Shown in pieces: positions 55,139 through 64,000 of a stretch of DNA of 64,000 nucleotides (position 1 is the stretch's first letter; every line of letters begins with the position of its first letter). The position numbers were made by a program, and so were the translations under genes. The notes under the pieces were generated by a model. It saw only the letters and a list, made by a program, of their open reading frames with translations, did not search any database and was not told the origin of the DNA. The DNA is from Humulus lupulus. Its lineage: Eukaryota; Streptophyta; Magnoliopsida; Rosales; Cannabaceae. The DNA lies in NCBI RefSeq assembly GCF_963169125.1, contig NC_084802.1, positions 39,330,607 to 39,394,606 of the forward strand, in the 5' to 3' direction.

Positions 55139-55485
55139 ACCCTTAAATAAACATGATTATGACAAGTATCATGCTCTTAATGGTTTTGGAAGGTTCTAGA
55201 GTTTCTAGATCTTTCTTTTATTTAAAAAAAATACTTAAATCCTTAAATAAACATGATTATGACAATTGTCATGGTCTAAATGGTTCTAGAAGATTCTAGA
55301 ATTTCTAGAACTTTCTTTTATTTAAACTATAATTAAATCCTTAAATAAACATGATTATGACAAGTGTCATACTCTTAATGGTTCTGGAAGATTCTAGAGT
55401 TTCTAGAACTTTCTTTTATTTAAACTATAATTAAATTCTTAAATAAACATGATTATGACAAGTGTCATGCTCTTAATGGTTCTAT
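55139..55485 (-). repeat. Tandem repeat in LTR-D, about 98-100 bp
   Basis: Three full copies and a partial, starting at 55141, 55241, 55339 and 55437, each beginning CTTAAATAAACATGATTATG. Contains the inverted TTCTAGAA-type motif. Confidence 0.9.
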
Positions 55486-55619
55486 CTAAAGCTTAGGTTA
55501 TAATTAAAATATTTCTATGACTAAAAATATTAATAAAATCTTATGTTATAATTAATATTCTTAAACTATAGGTTAAACTTATAAAATTCATAATTGTTGC
55601 TACGAATTTCCAACTAACA

Positions 55620-55945
55620 ACTACTACTATTGTTGTTGTTGTTGCTGCTGCTGCTGCGCTGCTGCTACTACTGCTACTGCTACTACTGCTGCTGCTGCTC
55701 CTTCACCTGCTGCTCCTGCTACTGCTCCTGCTACTTCTACTGCTACTGTTGTTGTTGCTGCTACTGCACCTGCTGCTGCTCCTGCTGCTTCTGCTCCTGT
55801 TGCTGCTGTTCCTGCTGCTTCTGCTCCTTCACCTGCTGCTCCTGCTACTGCTACTGCTACTTCTACTGCTACTGTTGTTGTTGCTACTGCTACACCTGCT
55901 ACTGCTCCTGCTGCTGCTGGTGCTACTACTACTACTACTACTGAA
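55620..55945. repeat. Imperfect trinucleotide tract (CTG/CTA/CTC-type)
   Basis: About 325 bp of GCT, ACT, CCT and GTT triplets. It has a larger internal duplication of about 128 bp: CTCCTTCACCTGCTGCTCCT at about 55698 and again at about 55826. Two frames give poly-Leu and poly-Cys/Tyr, the third an Ala/Pro/Thr/Ser-rich stretch without an ATG. Confidence 0.88.
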
Positions 55946-55981
55946 CATTCTAAGTATAATTATAGACAAGGGAATGTCTAA

Positions 55982-57419
55982 ACTTTTTATTAGTACTAGC
56001 CAGAAAACAAAAATACCAAATGCAAGAAAAAATTAATTGGAAAATAATAGCCCTTCGAGGCCTGCATGTTATGATAGCCATTTACACAAAATCTTGTAAA
56101 CAATAAAAATATATTGTAGTATATAATCCAAATAGTAAAGACCCCTCTACGGCAAGTCGTTTTACTTCACGTTACTCATTAACGGTATTGGTTATTTTTT
56201 CTGCTAAAGGCCATAACAGAGATAACTTTCTTGGCACATTATATATATTTGGAGGCCCTCTTTCTCATGAGATATGTTACACAAATATCAGAGTAAAAAC
56301 ACGTGTCAACAAGTTTCAAGATTCTTGAGTAGGTGACGATCAAGAAGGAAAGTTTGGAGAAGTTATTTCTGCACGTATACTGGAGAGTGTATTAGAGTTT
56401 ACTGTGGTTGTAAACTTGTGGCTCTGCCATTGTTGTACAGAGTGAAGAAGAGAGAGAGGTTTGAGTATTGTTTGAGGGCTATAAAGACTTGTATTCATTT
56501 TTCTTTCATAGTGGATGAGCTCGAATTGGATGCAGGTTCCACATTTTTCGAATTGAACCAGTATAATCTCGTGTTCTCTTTCTCTCTTGCACCATTGTTT
56601 CTCTGTTTTGTTTACTAGATTATGTTCATCGTGTGTTTCTGTAATTGTCTGGCTTGTGAGTTTCAGGGAATTTTGAGTTCAAGCTTCGGTGTCTTGTTGA
56701 ATCACGATATATACATACATATATATATATATACTAGGGGTATATAAGTAACGTGCAACAAGTTGGCATAGTTTTATTTATATATTATTATATTTTTTAA
56801 TTATCATTTCAGTTTTAAATAAATAAATAAATAATATTATATATTATAAAAGAATTACACAAACATATTTTAAAAAATTAAGCTAAAACACAGTTATATA
56901 TAATAAATAAATAATATCATAATTTTTATTTAAAAAAATCGTTAAGCTAAGAATCTATTAGATACACATTTTTACATATAAAACATGATGCATTCTAGTT
57001 TCAAAGTAAATTATTTAATGTTGTTTATTAGTTTAAAATTTAGTGTTCATAATAATTTAAATTTTTGTCGTTTTTATGTTTTGATTTATATATGGTGATT
57101 TTAATTTTAAAATGAAATAATTTTTTTCTAATATTCTTTTAGAAAAAATATTCAATATAATAAAATATTAAGAAATTCTAAATTAAAGTATGAATTTAAA
57201 ATTTTCATTTGATGAAATTTTAATTATTTAATTAACAAAAATTTAAAGTGAACAAAATTTATATATAAATATATGTTATTCAATTAATGGTTAGAGCAAT
57301 TAAAATAAATATTTTTTCATTAAAAAATCTAAACGAAAAAAATAAGAAATATGTATATTTATGTCTTATATCACTATTACATTTACATATATGCTTGGAT
57401 AAACAAAATATATTAAGTG
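55982..57419. other. AT-rich spacer, no gene supported
   Basis: 56040-56700 is less AT-rich and looks like the leader or LTR end of some element (CT-rich, with TTGTACAGAGTGAAG and GAAGAGAGAGAGG). I could not find a partner or duplication. The frame at 56418-56618 has no domain. A (TA)n/(CATA)n tract lies at 56705-56735. 56760-57420 is low-complexity AT. Confidence 0.5.
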
Positions 57420-58275
57420 TGACAAAATAAATCATTCATAAACGAAAGTGCCGATTGCATTTTTCACTATCAACCTAATCCGAGAGTTTAAAGAAAATAA
57501 TAGAAAAGAATACAAGAATTTTACGTTGATCAAGCTATAAAAGTGTCACAGTCCACGAGTCTATGGTATTTAGTGAGATTGAAGCTTGTTTGAGCAAACT
57601 TCAATGGTTTTTCTCAAACAGCATATATATTGCACTGACTTACAGAGTTTCTCTCTATAAAATTCAGACCATTTACAAGGAAATACCCCAGCCCTATTTA
57701 TAGAGGTTGTGGTCATTAATGTCAATCATGAATTATTAATACAAATTTCCCCCTTATTGGGGTATTAATGTTGAATTATACAAAAAGGGTTGCACTAAAT
57801 AGAGACTGCGACTCATGCAGATTGCAGGGGGCCCATTGCAGAAAGTTGTTTACAAGCTTTATGGGGAACATGCCCTTGACAGTGTCAGGCAGCGTAATAG
57901 GAAATGCCGATTGTCGAATGTACGACTTGACATCATTACTCGAGCCTCTCCAAGAGGTTGCCAGACAATCTTCTGATGGCCCACACTCACAATGATTGTC
58001 ACCTGGTAGCTCTTCTAGGTCCCGAGGACAAAATCCTAGACCTAGAAGACAGCTGACTTAAGAAGGCGCAAGAACCTCTAAAATGTTCCTCGAGGTGTGA
58101 TCTCACTTGGAGACATCCACACCTTGAGGACAAACCTTGGCGGGTGGCCTCCATTGGAGACATCCGCGTTTGGCCAGCTTGGAGTACGTGGAGGAGTTCA
58201 CACGTACTCTGAGAACATCATACCTTGTCTTGTCGTTAATTACTTCTAATTGCCACGTGTCGATGGTGAAAACAC
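57420..58275 (-). repeat. LTR-like segment, reversed, unclassified
   Basis: On the minus strand it would start TGTTTTCACCATCGACACG (58275) and pass through a GC-rich part to CCTCTATAAATAGGG (TATA-like, near 57705), then GACTCGTGGACTGTGAC near 57560 and AATGCAATCGGCA near 57450. This is the order of a U3-R-U5 LTR. No duplication or partner is seen. Confidence 0.5.
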
Positions 58276-58424
58276 ATACAATAGAAAGAAAATAATAAAT
58301 TTAAATACATAAATATTTTTTGGTTATAGTATTTAAAATATAATTTGTAAAATCCTTTTTTGGCTAAACTTTAATTTAGACAAAATATTTTAATTATTTA
58401 AAGAAAAATCAGTAGCAAATCTCC

Positions 58425-59453
58425 TTGTTGATATTCAGTTTTATTAGCAATATTCTCAGCTGATTTTGTAATGTGAAAAGATCTCTTCATGTGAATATAT
58501 TTGTTACCTTTTTTATCTCAAATAATCAATTTTTGGTAACAATATATTTGTGCAAATATCTTGAGATTATTTTCAGGGATTATATGGGATTATGGTTATC
58601 CTGGAAATAAAGAAGGTATCGAAAATGAACATGGTCAAGAGAAATGACCATGTTCGTTCTGCCAGATCAAACGAATCACGTGCTGACTCATCAGTTTCCT
58701 TTTCTGTCGACTCAGAATCCATCTGGCTGGCTGTTTTCCTAAATCAAAGGAATTCGCAAATTGATTTCAAAGATACCAGAAAATCATGGCCTTGGACGAT
58801 TTCCCTTCCTATAAATACCTTGCCAAGGCCTTTGGATTTTTCACCTCTTCCATTTTTGAATATTTGTAATCGTTATGCTATTTTGAAGAGTGTGTTTATT
58901 TGTAGAGATTAAGTTTGTTCACCTTAATCTTTGTGAGAGTGCTGAGTGTACTTGTGAATATCTATCTAGTCCATTGTAAACAGATAGTGTCTATTGTGAA
59001 CGTGTTCATAAGGATCTTCGGGAGAGGATTCGAACTAAGTCTCACTTCGGGAGAAAGTGTGCACTCGCTGTTCTTTGAAGGGAGTTCAAGAGATTCAGCG
59101 TTTCATCAAACCAGATTCGTAGAGAAGAGTACAACAAGATTGCGGCAATAGTTTAAGAGGGAGTCTTACATTGTTTAAGTCAATGCTTTTGTACACTTTG
59201 TTTCTTTAATAATTGGTTTATTCTCTGGGCGTGGCCCCAAGGAGTAGGATATCCGAAAGGGTTTCTGAACCTTGTAAAAATTCACTGTGTTCTTTAATTT
59301 TTGCACTGTTTAATTTTTGTGTTCAATTCTGTCGTGACAAGTTCGGATTCTGTCTCGACAGAATTGCTTTCTGGGTAAACATCTAATTACCATTCCGCAT
59401 TTTAATTAATTCATTGTTTAATTAATCTGGTAATTATTAAAAACGGAATTTCA
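58425..59453 (+). repeat. 5' LTR of Copia-3
   Basis: It ends TTTCA at 59453, 2 bp before the PBS. The start at TGTTGATATTC (58425) is a guess, since the 3' LTR is outside. It has TATAAATA at 58810-58817, and 155 bp upstream a perfect 11-bp inverted repeat, GAACATGGTCA and TGACCATGTTC (58627-58655). The frames at 58592-59151 are not genes. Confidence 0.75.
58810..58817 (+). promoter_or_regulatory. TATA box of the Copia-3 LTR
   Basis: TATAAATA in the context TTCCTATAAATACCTTG, about 640 bp before the LTR end. Confidence 0.65.
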
Positions 59454-59525
59454 ATTGGTATCAGAGCGGGTCACTAAACTCTTAGTGCGATCTTGTATTT
59501 TTCCGTTTGTTTTGTGTCTTGTGAA

Positions 59526-61178
59526 ATGTCTTTCTTTGCAGAAGGTGGATCTATAACTCGTCCTCCCTTGTTGAATGATTCCAACTATCCTTATTGGAAG
59601 GTTAGGATGAGAGCCTTTATTAAATCACAAGAAGAAAAGGCTTGGAGATCAATCTTAACAGGTTGGACACCCCCGTCTGAATCTGATGATATCACAAAGG
59701 TAAAATCTGAAATTAACTGGATTGATGCTGAAGATAAATTATCCAGTTATAACAACAAAGCTTTGCATGCTATCTTTAATGGGGTTGGTGAAGGTTACAT
59801 AAAATTAATATCTTCATGTGAATCTGCCAAAGAAGCTTGGGAAATCCTTCAAACTCAATTTGAAGGAACTGCTGATGTAAAACGTTCTAGGCTTGTTATG
59901 TTAACTACTAGATTTGAAAATCTTAGAATGACAGAGACTGAGTCTCTCACAGAATTCTATGAAAAATTGTCTGATATAGCTAATGAATATTTTGCTTTGG
60001 GAGAAAAATTGGAAAATAATGTGTTAGTTCGAAAAATTGTTAGAGTGCTTCCTAACAGGTTTCAAACAAAGCTCACAGCAATTGAAGAAGCCAAAGATCT
60101 CGACACAATGAAAGTAGAGGAATTGATGGGTTCATTGCGAACGTTTGAACTCAATCAACAAATTCGCCAAAAGGAAAATCCAAGTGCTCCTAAAGAAAAA
60201 TCAGTTGCTCTCAAATCTTCAAAAATAAAAGATTCTGAAGAAAATGATGGTGAAGACGAAATGGCTTTGTTGACCAAAAATTTTCAAAAATACATGAAAC
60301 AGATTGGTAACAAAAAATCCTCGTTCAAATCTTCCAAAGGTAATCAATTTTCTAGACCTTTTGACAATAACAATAAAAGAGGCATGCAATGCAAGGAATG
60401 TGAAGGATTTGGTCACATTCAATCTGAATGTGCTAACACACTGAAGAAAAACAAAAAGGTAATGGCAGCTACTTGGAGTGATCATGACTCTGAAAGTAGT
60501 GATGAGGAAGATAACATGAATCTTGCCTTAACCTCTGTTGTTTCTGCATTAACACTAAATTTGCAGGATAATAAAAGGGTTGTTTGCCTAAACAATGCTG
60601 TTCAGGAAGATAATTCTGATTGTGAATCTAGTGAGTCTGATCTAGACGAGGATTCTCTGAAAGAATCATACAAAGATATGTATGATCAATGGTTAAGGGT
60701 TTGTTCTGATAATCGCTTAATGGCAAGCAATAATAAATTCTTACAAGAAAAGAATGATGATCTTGTAAACACTGTGAAAAATCTTGAAGAAAAAATTATT
60801 GCAAAAGATTGTGAAATTAAGCGATTGGCAAATGAAATTAATCACATGATTAAAGGTGTTAAAATGCTTAATCCAAATTCCAGGATTTTGGATGATGTTA
60901 TTGATGCAGGTCAAAAAGCTGGTAATTTTTCTGGATTGGGATCTGATGGTTTTAAATCAAAAGGAAAAACCATTTTTGTGAAATCTGGAATACGTTCTGT
61001 TGCATCCACTAACCTTTCTGCAGGTACATCTCACACAGTTGATTCGACAAAAAGAAAATCTGTTTCCACATCTGTTAAACAGACCAATCGGTTCATTCCA
61101 ATATGTCATTTCTGTGGAGTGAAAGGACACATCCGGCCCAGATGTTTTACTATGATGAATGTTTTCAAAAACAATTAA
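59526..61178 (+). CDS. Copia-3 gag
   Basis: I choose ATG 59526 (MSFFAEGGSITRPP), the conserved SIRE-type start, over the upstream in-frame ATG at 59493. About 550 residues. RPPLLNDSNYPYWKVRMRAFIKS and KAWRSILTGW begin the capsid region. Next come AKEAWEILQTQFEGTADVKRSRL, LRMTETESLTEFYEKLSDI and RKIVRVLPNRF. Zinc knuckle 1 is CKECEGFGHIQSEC; an acidic region follows; then a coiled-coil part (NDDLVNTVKNLEEKIIAKDCEIKRLANEI); zinc knuckle 2 is CHFCGVKGHIRPRC. Both knuckles keep all ligands. A TAA at 61176-61178 ends it, yet the next domain continues in the same frame. Gag coats the RNA and forms the particle in the cytoplasm. Confidence 0.88.
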   Translation: MSFFAEGGSITRPPLLNDSNYPYWKVRMRAFIKSQEEKAWRSILTGWTPPSESDDITKVKSEINWIDAEDKLSSYNNKALHAIFNGVGEGYIKLISSCESAKEAWEILQTQFEGTADVKRSRLVMLTTRFENLRMTETESLTEFYEKLSDIANEYFALGEKLENNVLVRKIVRVLPNRFQTKLTAIEEAKDLDTMKVEELMGSLRTFELNQQIRQKENPSAPKEKSVALKSSKIKDSEENDGEDEMALLTKNFQKYMKQIGNKKSSFKSSKGNQFSRPFDNNNKRGMQCKECEGFGHIQSECANTLKKNKKVMAATWSDHDSESSDEEDNMNLALTSVVSALTLNLQDNKRVVCLNNAVQEDNSDCESSESDLDEDSLKESYKDMYDQWLRVCSDNRLMASNNKFLQEKNDDLVNTVKNLEEKIIAKDCEIKRLANEINHMIKGVKMLNPNSRILDDVIDAGQKAGNFSGLGSDGFKSKGKTIFVKSGIRSVASTNLSAGTSHTVDSTKRKSVSTSVKQTNRFIPICHFCGVKGHIRPRCFTMMNVFKNN

Positions 61179-61862
61179 TTAAATCATTATAGTAAAACAA
61201 AACATGTTGTCAGAAAACCTTCAAAATATGTTTGGGTTGAAAAAGCAAGAAAAACTTGTCATGCTGCTTTTACTTGTCATAAATCTCGTGCTTTTAATTC
61301 TTGGTATTTTGATAGTGGATGCTCTAGACATATGACAGGTGATGCAAATATACTCACCAATTTCAAATCTATGAAATGTGGTGGAGTAACATTTGGTGAT
61401 GGTATGTCAGGTAATATTCTTGGAAAAGGTACTCTGAGTCTTGATGGTTTACCAAAATTGAGAAATGTTTTACTTGTTGAAGGACTTAAGGCTAATTTAA
61501 TTAGTATAAGTCAGATTTGTGATCAAGGCTTCTTAGTAAATTTTTCTCGTGATGATTGCAATGTTGTTGATAAAAATGGCGTGAGTATATTGAAAGGATA
61601 TAGATCCATTGATAATTGCTATACTCTTTCGCCATCTCTCACATGTCACACGGCCATAAGTAATACCACTGATTTATGGCATGAGAAACTAGGTCATATA
61701 AATTTCAAAAATTTGAAAAAAATTGCAAGTGCAGGATTAGTTCGTGGTTTACCCAAGTTGGGTAGAGAATCTGCAGGTAAATGTGAACCATGTCAGTTGG
61801 GGAAACAATTAAAAAACTCCCACACAACTGTCACGGGGAATCAATACTTCAAAAGTTCTTGA
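61179..61862 (+). pseudogene. Copia-3 protease and GAG-pre-integrase
   Basis: In frame with gag after the TAA. Protease: [16 protein letters not shown] with the catalytic Asp, then [15 protein letters not shown] and [25 protein letters not shown]-pre-integrase: LWHEKLGHINFKNLKKI and CEPCQLGKQLKNSH with the HHCC ligands. The frame ends at 61862 because of a one-base shift near the GGGG at 61836-61839. Integrase continues in the next frame. Confidence 0.88.
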
Positions 61863-61866
61863 ACTT

Positions 61867-62910
61867 TTGCACATGGATCTTATGGGTCCCATTCAAGTTG
61901 AAAGTATCAATGGAAAAAGGTATATCTTTGTGTGTGTTGATGATTTTTCTCGTTTTACTTGGGTTGACTTCTTAAGGGAAAAATCAGACACGTTTGATGC
62001 CTTCAAAAATCTGTGCATTAAATTGAGAGTTGAAAAAGATTGCAATATAGGCAAGATTGTGAGAATTAGAAGTGATCATGGTAAAGAATTTGAGAATACT
62101 GTTTATGATGATTTCTGTAAATCTCTAGGAATCTCTCATGAGTTCTCAGCTCCCAAGACTCCAGAACAAAATGGGGTTGTTGAGAGAAAAAATAGAACCT
62201 TGCAGGAGATGGCTAGAGTAATGCTAAACAGTAAAAAACTCTCCAAACGATTATGGGCAGAAGCAATATTCACTGCTTGCTACACAATCAATCGAGTTTT
62301 TCTTAGGCCAGGTACTTTCAAAACTCCCTACGAAATTTGGAAAGCTAAAAAGCCCAATGTAAGTTATTTTCATGTTTTTGGATGCATATGCTATATTCTC
62401 AGAGATCGTGAGAATATTGGAAAATTTGATTCAAAAATTGATATAGGAGTGTTTCTTGGATATTCTATGAATAGTAGAGCTTATCGTGTTTTTAACATGA
62501 GAACTCAAACTGTAATGGAATCATCCAATGTTGTTGTTGATGATTTAAAAGATTTCTCTGAATATTCCAATGAAGAAGAAATTGATAGGTTTATTGCAGA
62601 AACCTCTCAGACAGAATCTCCTACGGTGAAAAAAGATGATGTTGTGCCCTCTCATACCGAATCTGTTACAACAGAAGCTGAATCTGTTCCAACATCGTCC
62701 GATCGATCAACAAAGGAAAGGCCAGAAATCATCACAGATTCAATACAGAGAGAACCTTCTGCCAGAATAAAAAAGAATCATCCTTCAGATCTCATTCTTG
62801 GTGATATTGAAGAAAGCATGGTAACAAGAAAAAGGTATGTGAATTTGGTTCAATTCGTTTGCTTTGCATCCAGCTTTGAACCAAAAAAATGTGAAAGAAG
62901 CCCTGAATGA
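61867..62910 (+). pseudogene. Copia-3 integrase and linker
   Basis: LLHMDLMGPIQVESINGKRYIF (first Asp), VRIRSDHGKEFENTVYDDFC (second Asp) and APKTPEQNGVVERKNRTLQEMARVML (Glu): the triad is intact. Then LWAEAIFTACYTINRVFLRP, YFHVFGCICYI, GVFLGYSMNSRAYRVFNMRT and the acidic/Ser-rich linker. A one-base shift in a run of seven A (62883-62889) ends it at 62910 and moves RT to the next frame. A and G runs at both Copia-3 shifts could also be assembly error. Confidence 0.88.
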
Positions 62911-64000
62911 TGAGTCATGGATAAAAGCAATGCAAGAAGAATTGGAACAATTCACAAGAAATGAGGTATGGACTCTTGTTCCTAGACCAAATCATACAAA
63001 TGTTATTGGTACCAAATGGATTTTCAAAAACAAAACTGATGAATTTGGTACAATAATAAGAAATAAAGCTAGGCTAGTTGCTCAGGGGTATACTCAAATT
63101 GAAGGAGTTGATTTTGATGAAACTTTTGCCCATGTTGCAAGACTTGAGTCAATAAGATTGCTATTGGCTGTTGCCTGTGTTGTTGGATTCAAACTTTTTC
63201 AAATGGATGTTAAATCTGCATTTTTAAATGGAAATTTGAATGAGGAAGCATTTGTTGAACAACCAAAAGGATTTGAAGATCCACATAATCCTAATCATGT
63301 TTTTCAACTTAAAAAAGTTCTCTATGGCCTGAAACAGGCTCCTAGAGCTTGGTATGAAAGATTGACTCAATTTCTTGTTTCAAATGGGTATAAAAGAGGA
63401 GTAGATAAAACTTTTTTCATCAAAAATGTTGATTCTGATATTGTCATTGCTCAAATCTATGTTGATGATATTGTTTTTGGATCTACTTCTAACACTTTAG
63501 TGCAGGAATTTGTCAAACAAATGACGAATGAGGTTGAAATGAGTATGGTAGGTGAGTTAACCTATTTTCTAGGTTTGCAAGTCAAACAGTCAGAAGATGG
63601 AACTTTCATCTCTCAAAGTAAATATGCAAAAAATCTGGTCAAGAAATTTGGGATGGAGTCTGCCAAACATGCCAAAACACCAATGGGAACCACAGTCAAA
63701 TTAACCAAGGATGAAAATGGTGTTAAGGTTGATCCAACCTTGTACAGAAGCATGATTGGAAGTCTTCTGTATCTCACAGCCAGTCGTCCTGATATAAGCT
63801 ACAGTGTGGGGGTATGTGCACGTTATCAAGGAGATCCTATGGAATCACATGTGACAGCTGTAAAGCGAATCATCCGTTATGTAAATGGCACTCAGGAATA
63901 TGGAATTTGGTACTCAAAGGAGACAAACTCTAATCTTGTTTGCTTTAATGATGCTGATTGGGCAGGCAATGCAGATGACCGAAAAAGTACAAGTGGGGGA
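62882..64000 (+). pseudogene. Copia-3 reverse transcriptase and RNase H start, cut by window end
   Basis: Open for 373 codons to the edge. KEALNDESWIKAMQEELEQF, VIGTKWIFKNKTDEFG, NKARLVAQGYTQIEGVDFDETFAHVARLESIR (the usual Ala-Pro-Val is Ala-His-Val), FQMDVKSAFLNGNLNEE, VLYGLKQAPRAWYERLTQFL and the catalytic YVDD (QIYVDDIVFG), then LTYFLGLQVKQ, SLLYLTASRPDISYSV and the RNase H start CFNDADWAGNADDRKSTSGG with the first Asp. The catalytic centre is intact, so only the upstream shifts and the gag stop would need to be overcome. Confidence 0.9.

Larger units (their letters stand above)
53813..55619 (-). repeat. Solo LTR-D, reversed, unclassified long LTR
   Basis: From TGTAATACCC to CAACTAACA on the plus strand. 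On the minus strand it starts TGTTAGTTGG and ends GGGTATTACA. It contains the TAATGCCCAGCAAGGAA block near 54180 and a TATA-like CTATAAATA (minus strand, near 55082). No target duplication is visible (AAAAA against ACTAC), so flanks have changed or a boundary is off. It truncates the xylanase relic. Confidence 0.65.
58425..64000 (+). mobile_element. Copia-3, SIRE/Maximus-type element, 3' end outside window
   Basis: 5' LTR, iMet PBS (TGGTATCAGAGC, 59456-59467), gag, protease, integrase, RT and the start of RNase H, up to the window edge. Gag type and length point to the SIRE lineage. Only a few breaks are visible, so it is the best-preserved element here and probably the youngest. Confidence 0.9.

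Noticed and set aside
55630..56036. Poly-Leu and poly-Cys/Tyr frames
   Set aside because: They are two readings of the trinucleotide tract, without domain or signal of selection.

Overview
This window looks like heterochromatic, intergenic plant nuclear DNA, very probably from a eudicot. It has no intact host gene. Almost everything is LTR retrotransposons (Copia and Gypsy), solo LTRs, two 5S-bearing Cassandra TRIM LTRs and three DNA transposons, piled into the remains of one host gene. The species cannot be fixed from sequence alone.

The host relic is a minus-strand pseudogene for a plant endo-1,4-beta-xylanase (CBM22 modules plus GH10). Its pieces lie at 53586-53792, 46578-48301 and 5095-5395. 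It was hit by Copia-2 (48302-53580, minus strand, TSD CTAGT), by Copia-1 (5396-46577, plus strand, now about 41 kb because of later insertions), and is cut off at its 5' end by a solo LTR (53813-55619). It also carries stops, frameshifts and an internal deletion that removed most of the GH10 barrel.

Copia-1 was itself hit three times. A Tekay/del-like Gypsy (Gypsy-A, 7583-27073) sits in its integrase. A CACTA element (29178-31789, TSD CAA) sits in its RNase H. An Athila/Tat-type Gypsy (32220-46535, TSD ACTTT) sits in its 3' LTR. Gypsy-A holds a second Gypsy (Gypsy-C), which holds a solo LTR (LTR-B, 12205-14362, TSD CATGG). Gypsy-A also holds a minus-strand Copia fragment (Copia-4) and ends in a Cassandra LTR. 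The Athila element holds a reversed solo LTR of the Gypsy-A family (38655-41374, TSD AATAG). Copia-2 holds the second Cassandra LTR. Nesting reaches four levels.

The left flank (1-5094) has an LTR-like segment, a hAT-type MITE (2113-2452) and a non-autonomous Mutator-like element (3349-4858, 9-bp TSD) with an internal dimeric repeat around a palindromic core. The right flank (55620-64000) has a trinucleotide tract, an LTR-like segment and the 5' part of a young SIRE-type Copia (Copia-3) that runs off the window.

The most interesting signal is in the long LTRs of the Gypsy-A/B/C group. All share ordered splice-like signals that predict a four-exon leader: exon 1 after a TATA box, a 68-73 nt exon 2, a 29-30 nt micro-exon 3 and, where gag is present, an acceptor just before gag. 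Internal sequence, GC-rich hairpin blocks and tandem repeats differ between families but fall in the predicted introns. This is inferred from sequence only and needs transcript data.
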